A stretch of DNA of 10,494 nt from Candidatus Aenigmatarchaeota archaeon. Lineage in GTDB: Archaea; Aenigmatarchaeota; Aenigmatarchaeia; Aenigmatarchaeales; SZUA-1535. The notes under the pieces are model-generated. The model had not been told where the DNA came from. It was given only the letters and a program-made list of their open reading frames with translations, and did not search any database. Both the position numbers and the translations under genes were made by a program. The stretch's first letter is position 1, and each line of letters opens with the position of its first letter. Shown piece by piece: positions 5,659-10,494 of this stretch. Location of the stretch: contig JALSPV010000080.1 of the NCBI GenBank assembly GCA_026985775.1, forward strand, positions 1 to 10,494, given 5' to 3'.

Positions 5659-7044
5659 TTATTTCAATCGCTTGCTCATGTAAGGCCCTTCTCTTTCATA
5701 ACCGAGTTTTCTGAAGTACTCTCTTACTCCTATTCCTGAAATTACCACAACCTTTTTGCATGAAAATTCTTCTTTGGCTATGCGTTCGGCCTCTTCCATA
5801 AGCTTTCTTCCATATCCCTTGTGCTGGAAAGCTGTGTTAAGCTCAGGTGTTTTACCTATGTCAACTTCTTGTCCATAAACGTGAAGCTCCCTTACTATTG
5901 CTGTATCATTTGTGATTTCCTTTCTGAAAGGCTTGTAAGGAATTCTCAGTCTTAACAAACCTATGAGTACATCTTTCTCAACATCTTCAAAACTCAGAAA
6001 TATTTCTTTGCCCTTAGATGCTTTGTAATCGTATCTACAGAGCTCTATTTTTTCTGGAAAAACACCTTCTCTCGCTCTATATCCTACTTCTCTGCACCTT
6101 ATGCAATTGCATACCATTCCACGTTCTTTCATATAAAGCTTTATCAAATGGCGCAAATCGCTTCGTGTCGCACCCGCGATTATGTGCTCTTTAGCTATTG
6201 CGCGCATAACTCTTGGTATACGCACGTATTTTGGTACCATACTCTTTAGCTTCGCTACAACTTCTATTGCCTTTTGCGTATCATAAGGCTCAAACTCTCC
6301 TCGTCTCCACAATTGCTCGAGCTCCGTACCTTTTACAACAAGAGTTGGGTAAATTTTTAGTCCATCCGGCCTAAAGTCGGGATTTTCAAAAAGCTCTTTG
6401 AACATTTTAACATCCTTTTTCGGTTTGGAAAAAAGCCCCGGCATGAAATGGTAGTAAACTTTATAGCCCGAATCTTTTAGAAGCCTTGTTGCTTCAACAA
6501 CTTCTTTTACTCCATGTCCTCGCCTAGCCTTTTTAAGAACATCTTCATCAAGGCTCTGAACACCTATTTCAACTCTTGTACATCCAAGCATGAGGAGCTC
6601 GTTTATTTCATTTTCTCCACAGTAATCTGGACGTGTTTCTATTGTAAACACGACGCATCTATGCTTTGCTTTTTCATTTATTTCTTGTGCCTCCTCCAGA
6701 GAACAAGCATCAATTCCATTAAAAGCATCGAAACAACGTTTCACAAACCAAATTCTATAATCTTTTGGATATCCGAAGAAAGTACCGCCCATAACTATTA
6801 GCTCACACTTGCTCGTTGCATGTCCCATTGCTTCATAAACCTTTAATCTTGCAATAACCTGCCTGTAAGGGTCATAGTTATGGCGCATTGCTCTAACTAC
6901 CGGAGCAGATTTTTCTGTATAACTGTTTGGAGAATTTATGCTAGGGCAGTATATGCATTTCCCATGTGGACATGGACAAGGCTTCATCATTACAGCAACC
7001 GGCGTTACCCCAGAGATTGTACGTGTAAGCTTCTTCACTATCAT
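5659..7044 (-). CDS. elp3: Elp3: radical-SAM/GNAT tRNA wobble-uridine modifying enzyme, short N-terminus
   Basis: Elp3 uses a radical-SAM [4Fe-4S] cluster and acetyl-CoA to add a carboxymethyl group at C5 of wobble U34 in tRNA. From the first possible start, the archaeal cluster motif is CPHGKCIYC (Cys27, 32, 35), preceded by RTISGVTPVAVM. Then come VMGGTFFGYP, a radical-SAM barrel with VFTIETRPDYC, GCTRVEIGVQSLD and KIYPTLVVKGTELEQLW, the cysteine-containing CNCIRCREVGYR, and a C-terminal GNAT domain with acetyl-CoA-binding QHKGYGRKLMEEAERIA and YFRKLGYEREGPYMSKRL. ATG 7044 is the first ATG; in-frame GTG 7047 and TTG 7050 are alternatives, and an in-frame TAA lies shortly upstream. The product (about 461 aa) therefore lacks the longer N-terminal segment of most archaeal and eukaryotic Elp3. 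No Elongator partner genes are nearby, as usual in archaea. Confidence 0.93.
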   Translation of the reverse strand: MIVKKLTRTISGVTPVAVMMKPCPCPHGKCIYCPSINSPNSYTEKSAPVVRAMRHNYDPYRQVIARLKVYEAMGHATSKCELIVMGGTFFGYPKDYRIWFVKRCFDAFNGIDACSLEEAQEINEKAKHRCVVFTIETRPDYCGENEINELLMLGCTRVEIGVQSLDEDVLKKARRGHGVKEVVEATRLLKDSGYKVYYHFMPGLFSKPKKDVKMFKELFENPDFRPDGLKIYPTLVVKGTELEQLWRRGEFEPYDTQKAIEVVAKLKSMVPKYVRIPRVMRAIAKEHIIAGATRSDLRHLIKLYMKERGMVCNCIRCREVGYRAREGVFPEKIELCRYDYKASKGKEIFLSFEDVEKDVLIGLLRLRIPYKPFRKEITNDTAIVRELHVYGQEVDIGKTPELNTAFQHKGYGRKLMEEAERIAKEEFSCKKVVVISGIGVREYFRKLGYEREGPYMSKRLK

Positions 7045-7074
7045 CACCAAACAAGGCCTTTGTTAAAGAAACAT

Positions 7075-7082
7075 CTTAAAAC
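7075..7082 (-). promoter_or_regulatory. Probable TATA box for elp3
   Basis: GTTTTAAG on the minus strand is centred about 28 bp from TTG 7050 and 34 bp from ATG 7044. No SD precedes the start, so a very short leader or leaderless transcript is likely. Other T/A-rich runs further upstream (7094-7118) could also serve. Confidence 0.35.
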
Positions 7083-7110
7083 CCAGCCCACTCTTTAAAA
7101 CCTTTTAAAC

Positions 7111-7118
7111 TTTAAATA
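7111..7118 (+). promoter_or_regulatory. TATA box for the uL29-aIF1-Rpp29-uS17 operon
   Basis: TTTAAATA would place transcription start near 7140 and give a leader of about 40 nt, ending with the SD GGGGTG (7168-7173) seven bases before the uL29 ATG. A four-base stem GCGG/CCGC (7160-7163, 7176-7179) could enclose that SD. Confidence 0.5.
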
Positions 7119-7180
7119 GGTTTTTCTCAAAAATACTTTATCCCCCTTAACCTTCACTCGCGGTGTAGGGGTGCTCCGCT

Positions 7181-7390
7181 ATGGCTATACTGAGAAAAAG
7201 TGAAATAAAGAAAATGGGTGAAGAAGAACTTAGAAAAAAGCTAGATGAATTTAGAGTTGAAATAATGAAGCTTAATGCTCAACGTTATGTAGGGGGGAGC
7301 ATAAATCCAGGCAGGCTTAGGGAACTTAGAAGAACAGTTGCAAGAATACTCACGGAGCTCAACCTCCGTGCTGGAGGTGAAAGGAAATAG
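7181..7390 (+). CDS. rpl29: Ribosomal protein uL29
   Basis: uL29 is a small helical-hairpin protein near the nascent-chain exit of the large subunit, where it helps dock exit-site factors. The 69-aa product shows the two-helix pattern and archaeal signature: MAILRKSEIKKMGEEELRKK, then LNAQRYVGGSINPGRLRELR and TVARILTELNLR. Length is normal. ATG 7181 has the SD GGGGTG (7168-7173). Its TAG stop (7388-7390) overlaps the proposed ATA start of aIF1 in the string ATAG, and the end of its coding sequence contains the SD for aIF1. The genes usually found upstream in archaea (uS3, uL22) are replaced here by the divergent elp3. Confidence 0.95.
   Translation: MAILRKSEIKKMGEEELRKKLDEFRVEIMKLNAQRYVGGSINPGRLRELRRTVARILTELNLRAGGERK
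7373..7380 (+). promoter_or_regulatory. Near-perfect Shine-Dalgarno site for aIF1
   Basis: GGAGGTGA is the strongest SD in the window. Exactly six bases follow before ATA 7387, in frame with aIF1. The SD contains an in-frame TGA (7378-7380), which rules out a start further upstream. Confidence 0.75.
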
Positions 7391-7692
7391 AAGTATGTAA
7401 GCGCTGTGGTTTACCAAAAGAGCTTTGCATTTGTGAAGCAATAGAAAAAGAGACAGCAAAAATAAAAATATACCTTGAAAAGAAAAGGTACGGAAAGAAC
7501 ATGACAATAATCGAGGGTATTTCCAAGGACATGAATCCTAAAGAAATCCTGCGTAAACTCAAGAAAAAACTTGCGTGTGGAGGAACATACAAGAACGGTA
7601 GACTTGAACTGCAGGGAGACCATAGAGAAAAGATCAAAAAACTCCTTCAGGAGTTTGGGTTTACGGAAGAGCAAATTGAAGTGATAATTTAA
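7387..7692 (+). CDS. Translation initiation factor aIF1 (SUI1 family), probable ATA start
   Basis: aIF1, the archaeal eIF1, binds near the P site of the small subunit and rejects initiation at wrong codons. Read from 7387, the 101-aa product has the archaeal N-terminal zinc motif CKRCGLPKELCIC (residues 4-16), the linker IKIYLEKKRYGKNMTIIEG, and the SUI1 core KLACGGTYKNGRLELQGDH ending EEQIEVII, over the normal length. Between the in-frame TGA at 7378-7380 and ATG 7501 there is no ATG, GTG or TTG, and starting at 7501 would remove 38 residues including the zinc motif. ATA 7387 lies six bases after GGAGGTGA and overlaps the uL29 stop as ATAG. The ATA start is inferred from the sequence; a sequencing error is the main alternative. 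Rpp29 follows with a one-base overlap. Confidence 0.9.
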   Translation: MEVCKRCGLPKELCICEAIEKETAKIKIYLEKKRYGKNMTIIEGISKDMNPKEILRKLKKKLACGGTYKNGRLELQGDHREKIKKLLQEFGFTEEQIEVII

Positions 7693-7973
7693 TGATTATA
7701 CCTAAAAACATAATCCACCACGAACTAATAGGTTTGGAAGTTGAAGTAATTGAAGCAAAAACAAAAACACAGAAAGGTATAAAAGGTTTGGTGGTAAATG
7801 AAACAAAGCATATGCTGTGGATAGAAACGCAAAAAAGCGTGAAAAAAATCCCGAAAAAATGCACAAAATTCCTCTTCGCCCTTCCAGACGGAAAAAAAGT
7901 AATCGTGAGTGGAGATGTACTTGTTGCAAGACCTGAAGAAAGAATAAAAACAAAATCAAAAAGGTGGTGGTAA
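7692..7973 (+). CDS. rnp1: RNase P protein component 1 (Rpp29/Pop4)
   Basis: Rpp29 is a protein subunit of archaeal RNase P, which removes 5' leaders from pre-tRNAs; it pairs with Rpp21 and acts on the specificity side of the RNA. The 93-aa product opens with NIIHHELIGLEVEVIEA and contains GIKGLVVNETKHMLWIET, the Sm-like barrel core, then KKCTKFLFALPDGKKVIVSG and a basic C-terminus (KSKRWW). ATG 7692 overlaps the aIF1 TAA by one base (TAATG), with GTGAT six bases upstream as a modest SD. Position between aIF1 and uS17 is the classic archaeal order. A short Rpp21-like ORF lies at 10084 in this same window. Confidence 0.93.
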   Translation: MIIPKNIIHHELIGLEVEVIEAKTKTQKGIKGLVVNETKHMLWIETQKSVKKIPKKCTKFLFALPDGKKVIVSGDVLVARPEERIKTKSKRWW

Positions 7974-8317
7974 TGTCTGCTCGAAATATAGGAGTTCCTG
8001 CAAAACCGCCTGAAAAAGAATGCAACGATCCGAAGTGTCCATGGCACGGCACACTTCCTGTAAGGGGAAGAATGTTTGTTGGAAGAGTTGTTTCTGCAAA
8101 GACTCATAAAACAGCAATAGTGCAGTGGGATTACGTGCATTATGTCCCGAAGTTTGAAAGATATGAAAGGAGAAAAACAAAAGTCGCTGCGTACAATCCA
8201 GAATGCATTCATGCAAGAGAGGGAGATATAGTCAAGATAATGGAATGCAGACCTCTTTCAAAAACTAAATCTTTTGTGGTTATAGAGGTCTTGAAAAGGG
8301 CACATGAACAAAATTAA
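7973..8317 (+). CDS. rps17: Ribosomal protein uS17
   Basis: uS17 is a primary 16S rRNA-binding protein of the small subunit with an OB fold. The 114-aa product has the archaeal N-terminal extension with CNDPKCPWHGTLPVRGR, then FVGRVVSAKTHKTAIVQWDY, KFERYERRKTKVAAYNPECI and EGDIVKIMECRPLSKTKSF, all diagnostic. ATG 7973 overlaps the Rpp29 TAA by one base, with GGTGG just upstream; in-frame GTG codons at 7964 and 7967 lie inside that SD and are not the start. uL14, which usually follows, is absent; the operon ends here, 75 bases before the next promoter and gene. Confidence 0.95.
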   Translation: MSARNIGVPAKPPEKECNDPKCPWHGTLPVRGRMFVGRVVSAKTHKTAIVQWDYVHYVPKFERYERRKTKVAAYNPECIHAREGDIVKIMECRPLSKTKSFVVIEVLKRAHEQN

Positions 8318-8359
8318 ATTCGACATAAAACGAATATTTGTTCACAAAGTATAGAAAGG

Positions 8360-8367
8360 TTTAAAAG
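8360..8367 (+). promoter_or_regulatory. TATA box for the FNR-like reductase gene
   Basis: TTTAAAAG is centred about 29 bp before ATG 8393, and no SD intervenes, so the transcript is probably leaderless or nearly so. Confidence 0.5.
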
Positions 8368-8371
8368 ATAG

Positions 8372-8392
8372 AACCCCGTATTTTACAGGGTT
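8372..8392. promoter_or_regulatory. Inverted repeat abutting the reductase start: candidate operator
   Basis: AACCCCGTA (8372-8380) and TACAGGGTT (8384-8392) are nine-base arms with one mismatch around a TTT spacer. The repeat fills the space between the TATA box and ATG 8393 and covers the expected transcription start, where a bound repressor would block polymerase. The nearby TrmB-type protein is one candidate binder, but nothing in the sequence links them directly. Confidence 0.4.
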
Positions 8393-9085
8393 ATGAGCAT
8401 GTATTGGGGGAAGGTCATAGAAAACAACAAGATGAAAGAAGATGTACACGTGCTTAAAATTCGTTTTGACGGCATAGAAAATTTCTCTTATCTCCCCGGT
8501 CAGTTTGCCATGCTCTCTCCTAACGGCACTTCTCGCGCATACTCCATTGCAAATGCTCCAAACTACAAATACCTTGAATTCTGCATAAGAAAAGTTCCAG
8601 GAGGGAAAGTTTCTCCCGTTCTATGCTCACTTAAGGAAGGTGAAACACTAAAAATTTTTGTGCCATTCGGAGAGTTTACATTACCGGAAAAAATAGAAAA
8701 AAATCTTGTTTTCATATGCACAGGAACAGGAATAGCTCCTATAAAGGCCATGATTGAACACGTTCTCAACGAAAAGATATACAAAAAAGTTAACGTTACG
8801 CTTGTAAAAGGTGCTTTAAGAACGGAAGATGTTCTTTATCCAGAACTTCTAAAAGAATGGTCGAAAAAAATAAATGTACAAATTACCAACGATTTGTTTG
8901 GATATATTCGCTATAATGCTAATTCTGTTCGCTCTTCAACAGTTTTTGTGTGTGGTTCTCCTAAAATAGTTCTTGGCGTTATGGAAGAATGCGAAAAAAT
9001 AGGGTGCAAAGATGTAAGATATGAAAAATGTATACTAAACCAAAATGCTATAAAACTTTCTCAGCTTTCTCCCACAGGGAATTAA
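8393..9085 (+). CDS. FNR-family FAD/NAD(P)-binding oxidoreductase
   Basis: This 230-aa flavoprotein has the ferredoxin-NADP reductase fold and would pass electrons between NAD(P)H and a one-electron partner through FAD. Seen in order: an FAD-binding barrel with LPGQFAML and the FAD motif SRAYSIAN (Arg48-Tyr50-Ser51); a KVSPVLCSLKEGETL segment; the nucleotide-binding motif TGTGIAPIKAMIEH (from residue 110); and VFVCGSPKIVLGVMEECEKIG near the C-terminus. There is no C-terminal [2Fe-2S] cysteine cluster of the kind in dihydroorotate dehydrogenase PyrK or sulfhydrogenase gamma subunits, and no fused ferredoxin, so the partner must be separate; the ferredoxin at 4502-4690 is a guess. The 3' end overlaps the convergent TrmB-type gene by 38 bases. 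Substrate cannot be assigned. Confidence 0.85.
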   Translation: MSMYWGKVIENNKMKEDVHVLKIRFDGIENFSYLPGQFAMLSPNGTSRAYSIANAPNYKYLEFCIRKVPGGKVSPVLCSLKEGETLKIFVPFGEFTLPEKIEKNLVFICTGTGIAPIKAMIEHVLNEKIYKKVNVTLVKGALRTEDVLYPELLKEWSKKINVQITNDLFGYIRYNANSVRSSTVFVCGSPKIVLGVMEECEKIGCKDVRYEKCILNQNAIKLSQLSPTGN

Positions 9086-9854
9086 ACATGTGTTCAAATA
9101 TACCCGCTGCATATTCTGAGCTTACCCAAATTGCCGTGTCCTGAAGTGGGTGTATTTCATGGTCTGTCAGCGAAACAAGTACATGCTTTCCGTCCACTAG
9201 GAAAAACCTTCCAATTTTGGGTTTCTCTGTTGAGAACTTTCTTAACTCACCAATTTTACCCAAATTTTCTGCGAGCTCTGGATCAACAGGCTTGTGAGTT
9301 ATCATTCTTATCTTCACACCTTTACTGGAGATTTTTCTTAAGAAGTGTCCGTAAGCATCGTGTATTTCTTTCAAAATTTCGGGTGGTGCGAGAATAGAAA
9401 TGTGCTTCTTTGCCCTTTTGAGAAGACTCTCAAGCTGCTGGTGTAGTATATGTCTTCCTTTCAGCGCACCCGTGAGTTCTCCTGGTTCTACAACTTTCAT
9501 ACCTTCCTTGTAAAGTCTTTCAAGTTCTTTTGTAACATCAGAGCTTTTCAACTCATCTATTTTACTTGCCATTTCCTTTGCGTTTTCAAGAACCTTTTTC
9601 TTTGCTCTCTCCAGAGCTTCTCTCGGCTCTACTGCAACATATTTTATTGGTTTGGAATTCTGAATTATAACAAATCCTTTTTCTGCAAGACTTTCGAGCA
9701 CATCGTACGCTCTTGATCTCGGTATTTTTGCAAGCTCAGCAAGTTCTCCTGCACTTGCAACTCCACGAGAAAGTAATGCCACCCAGAGCTTGCGCTCGTA
9801 AAGATTCAAGCCAATTGCTTTTAACGCGTCCATAACCTTTTCAGACACAATCAT
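9048..9854 (-). CDS. TrmB-family transcriptional regulator
   Basis: TrmB-family proteins are archaeal winged-helix regulators, many of them sensing sugars or other metabolites. The 268-aa product begins with a winged helix (residues about 5-75) carrying GLNLYERKLWVALLSRGVAS and IPRSRAYDVLESLAEKGFV, the recognition region. A Lys/Glu-rich coiled coil (about 80-115) follows, then a C-terminal phospholipase-D-like domain (about 135-265) containing HISILAPPEILKEI, RMITHKP and RFFLVDGKHVLVSL. It lacks the extended sugar-binding domain of the longest TrmB proteins, so it is closer to the short TrmBL type. ATG 9854 is preceded by the SD AGGTGAT. It converges on, and overlaps, the FNR-like reductase gene, which makes that gene and its own promoter obvious candidate targets. 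Confidence 0.9.
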   Translation of the reverse strand: MIVSEKVMDALKAIGLNLYERKLWVALLSRGVASAGELAELAKIPRSRAYDVLESLAEKGFVIIQNSKPIKYVAVEPREALERAKKKVLENAKEMASKIDELKSSDVTKELERLYKEGMKVVEPGELTGALKGRHILHQQLESLLKRAKKHISILAPPEILKEIHDAYGHFLRKISSKGVKIRMITHKPVDPELAENLGKIGELRKFSTEKPKIGRFFLVDGKHVLVSLTDHEIHPLQDTAIWVSSEYAAGIFEHMFNSLWEKAEKVL

Positions 9855-9981
9855 AGTATCACCTTTTAAATTGTGTTTCTATAAAAAATTTATTTAAAGG
9901 TTATTACTTTTTAGTGAGACAATATTGATGTTTGTGAAAACAAAAATTTTTAACAAAAGATGTTTCATAATTTAAAATAAT
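9855..9981. promoter_or_regulatory. Divergent promoter region of the TrmB-type gene and tRNA-Gly
   Basis: Leftward, the minus strand has the SD AGGTGAT (9864-9858) and a TATA candidate TTTAAATAA (9898-9890) that would give a leader of about 14 nt. Rightward, AATTTTTAA (9945-9953) is centred 33 bp before the first tRNA base, suiting a short 5' leader to be removed by RNase P. Between them an imperfect inverted repeat, TTACT-TTTT-AGTGA (9904-9917), is a weak candidate for autoregulation. Confidence 0.45.
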
Positions 9982-10070
9982 GCGCCGGTAGTCTAGTGGT
10001 AGGATACCGGCCTCCCGAGCCGGTGACCCGGGTTCGAAAAGCTTGCTCAAATTTCCCGGCCGGCGCACCA
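9982..10070 (+). tRNA. tRNA-Gly (anticodon CCC) with a T-loop intron
   Basis: All four arms can be built: acceptor GCGCCGG/CCGGCGC, D-arm from 9991, anticodon stem CCGGC/GCCGG with loop CTCCCGA (anticodon CCC, 10014-10016, reading GGG), and T-stem CCGGG/CCCGG. The discriminator is A10067 and CCA is encoded (10068-10070). The T-loop is 22 nt instead of 7. Removing 15 nt (10039-10053) restores the canonical TTCGAAT. Acceptor, anticodon and T stems are all G-C pairs, which in an AT-rich genome suggests thermophily. A short ORF begins 14 bases after the CCA and is probably co-transcribed. Confidence 0.93.
10039..10053 (+). other. 15-nt tRNA intron at position 59/60 with a bulge-helix-bulge fold
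   Basis: The intron lies between T-loop bases 59 and 60. The precursor can fold as the substrate of the archaeal splicing endonuclease: outer helix = T-stem; central helix UUCG (10033-10036) against CAAA (10048-10051), three of four paired with one C-A mismatch; 5' bulge AA^A (10037-10039); inner helix AG/CU capped by a CUUG tetraloop (10040-10047); 3' bulge UU^U (10052-10054). Both bulges put the cuts exactly where a normal T-loop results. Confidence 0.8.
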
Positions 10071-10083
10071 TAAGGTGTTTTTG

Positions 10084-10245
10084 TTGAAGGGAAAAAAGAG
10101 AAAGAAGATGTTTCTTGAGAAAAAATGGAAAAAAATAGCACTTGAACGAATAAAAATTCTAGAAGAGATGAAAAGAAAAAAACCAGAGTTTGCAGAACGC
10201 TACGAAGAGTTAATAAAAAGAATAAAGAAAAAGTGTAGATTGTAA
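10084..10245 (+). CDS. Short Rpp21-like ORF directly behind tRNA-Gly
   Basis: This 53-aa Lys/Arg-rich ORF starts at TTG 10084, six bases after the SD AGGTG (10073-10077), which begins only three bases past the tRNA CCA. ATG 10108 is an alternative without SD. The sequence WKKIALERIKILEEMKRKKP followed by EFAERYEELIKRIKKK resembles the N-terminal helical pair of archaeal RNase P subunit Rpp21 (Rnp4), where the pattern is a basic start, IA.ERI.IL and A.RY..L...I. Rpp21 then normally carries a C-terminal zinc ribbon; here a TAA follows CRL and no zinc-ribbon sequence is visible in any frame before the convergent prefoldin gene. It may be a reduced Rpp21, a truncated gene, or an unrelated basic helical protein. 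Being co-transcribed with a tRNA would suit an RNase P subunit. Confidence 0.5.
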   Translation: MKGKKRKKMFLEKKWKKIALERIKILEEMKRKKPEFAERYEELIKRIKKKCRL

Positions 10246-10252
10246 CCTATTT

Positions 10253-10494
10253 TTACTGTGCGGCCGAGGAAGTAGTTCCTTCAAAAAAGCCTCTTAGTTT
10301 TTCTTGTTTTTCTTGTATCTTTTCTTCAAGTTTTTTTGCAACTTTTTCAAGAGATTTTATTCTCACTTCTATTTCTTCAAGTCTTTCCTTAAGTTCATTC
10401 ACAAGCTTTTCCTTCTTTGTTTTGACAAGAACAGGGCCAACTATTTTGTAAACATTTTCCTCTTCTTCTGTTTTTTCAAGCTCTTCAAGTGCTT
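10253..10494 (-). CDS. pfdB: Prefoldin beta subunit, C-terminal part (runs off the window)
   Basis: Prefoldin is a hexameric, ATP-independent chaperone that holds unfolded proteins and hands them to the thermosome; beta subunits supply four of its six coiled-coil tentacles. The visible 80 residues start ALEELEKTEEEENVYKIVGP, the beta-hairpin region typical of this subunit, followed by VLVKTKKEKLVNELKERLEE and a long C-terminal coiled coil ending in a short GTTSSAAQ tail. The N-terminal helix and start codon lie beyond position 10494. The stop codon is seven bases from the end of the convergent Rpp21-like ORF. Confidence 0.88.
   Translation of the reverse strand, partial: ALEELEKTEEEENVYKIVGPVLVKTKKEKLVNELKERLEEIEVRIKSLEKVAKKLEEKIQEKQEKLRGFFEGTTSSAAQ

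Noticed and set aside
7501..7503. ATG 7501 as the aIF1 start
   Set aside because: It falls in the middle of conserved sequence (KRYGKNMTIIEG), has no SD, and discards the zinc motif.
7661..8216. Long minus-strand open frames opposite aIF1, Rpp29 and uS17
   Set aside because: They are antisense to well-recognised genes, rich in Phe/Ser/Cys from the reversed Lys/Glu codons, and have no promoter or SD.
8318..8339. Hairpin ATTCG/CGAAT after uS17 as terminator
   Set aside because: Five-base AT-rich stem, eight-base loop and only a short T-run; too weak to annotate.
9904..9917. TTACT-TTTT-AGTGA as a defined TrmB operator
   Set aside because: One mismatch in five-base arms and a poor fit to published TrmB motifs; kept only as a remark in the promoter entry.
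10039..10053. Cloning or vector sequence in the tRNA because of AAGCTT
   Set aside because: The insertion folds as a splicing substrate and its removal restores the T-loop exactly, so chance occurrence of a restriction site is the simpler view.
1..10494. CRISPR arrays, insertion sequences, phage or toxin-antitoxin modules
   Set aside because: No direct-repeat arrays, transposase motifs, terminal repeats or recognisable defence genes were seen.

Overview
This is an AT-rich, gene-dense archaeal window. The archaeal markers are ribosomal proteins eL33 (L35Ae), uL29 and uS17, aIF1, aIF1A, an Nmd3-family protein, Trm1, NreA, Elp3, RNase P protein Rpp29, prefoldin beta, a TrmB-family regulator and a CCA-encoding tRNA-Gly. 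Promoters are TATA-type. First genes of transcripts tend to be leaderless, with a start codon about 25-30 bp from the TATA box, while internal genes use GGTGA-type Shine-Dalgarno (SD) sites. Lys/Glu-rich proteins, AGA/AGG arginine codons, a single-cluster ferredoxin of the Pyrococcus/Thermotoga pattern and all-GC tRNA stems in an AT-rich genome suggest an anaerobic thermophile. I cannot name the lineage. Compactness, split ribosomal operons and a non-canonical tRNA intron would fit a DPANN or deep euryarchaeal candidate group, but that is inference.

Layout: (1) 1-640: a small Cys-containing hypothetical converging on eL33. (2) 694-1241: an unrecognised gene that appears frameshifted, divergent from eL33 and sharing its TATA element. 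(3) 1258-4515, rightward: trm1, nreA (DNA repair, with a C-terminal PCNA-binding motif) and a ThiI-like THUMP protein with a destroyed PP-loop. (4) 4502-5648: a ferredoxin leftward, and nmd3 plus aIF1A rightward from a shared TATA. (5) 5659-7044, leftward: elp3. (6) 7181-8317, rightward: the quartet uL29-aIF1-Rpp29-uS17, separated from the ribosomal genes that usually flank it. (7) 8393-9854: an FNR-type flavin reductase converging on a TrmB-type regulator. (8) 9982-10494: tRNA-Gly(CCC) with a 15-nt intron in the T-loop, a short Rpp21-like ORF just behind it, and the 3' part of prefoldin beta on the minus strand.

Most genes serve tRNA maturation and translation. The strongest observations are: aIF1, a factor that polices start-codon choice, has no ATG/GTG/TTG able to encode its N-terminus and appears to start at ATA behind a near-perfect SD; nreA shows the same arrangement with ACG; the tRNA-Gly T-loop intron folds into a nearly complete bulge-helix-bulge; and the ThiI-like protein has lost the SGGxDS ATP-binding loop.
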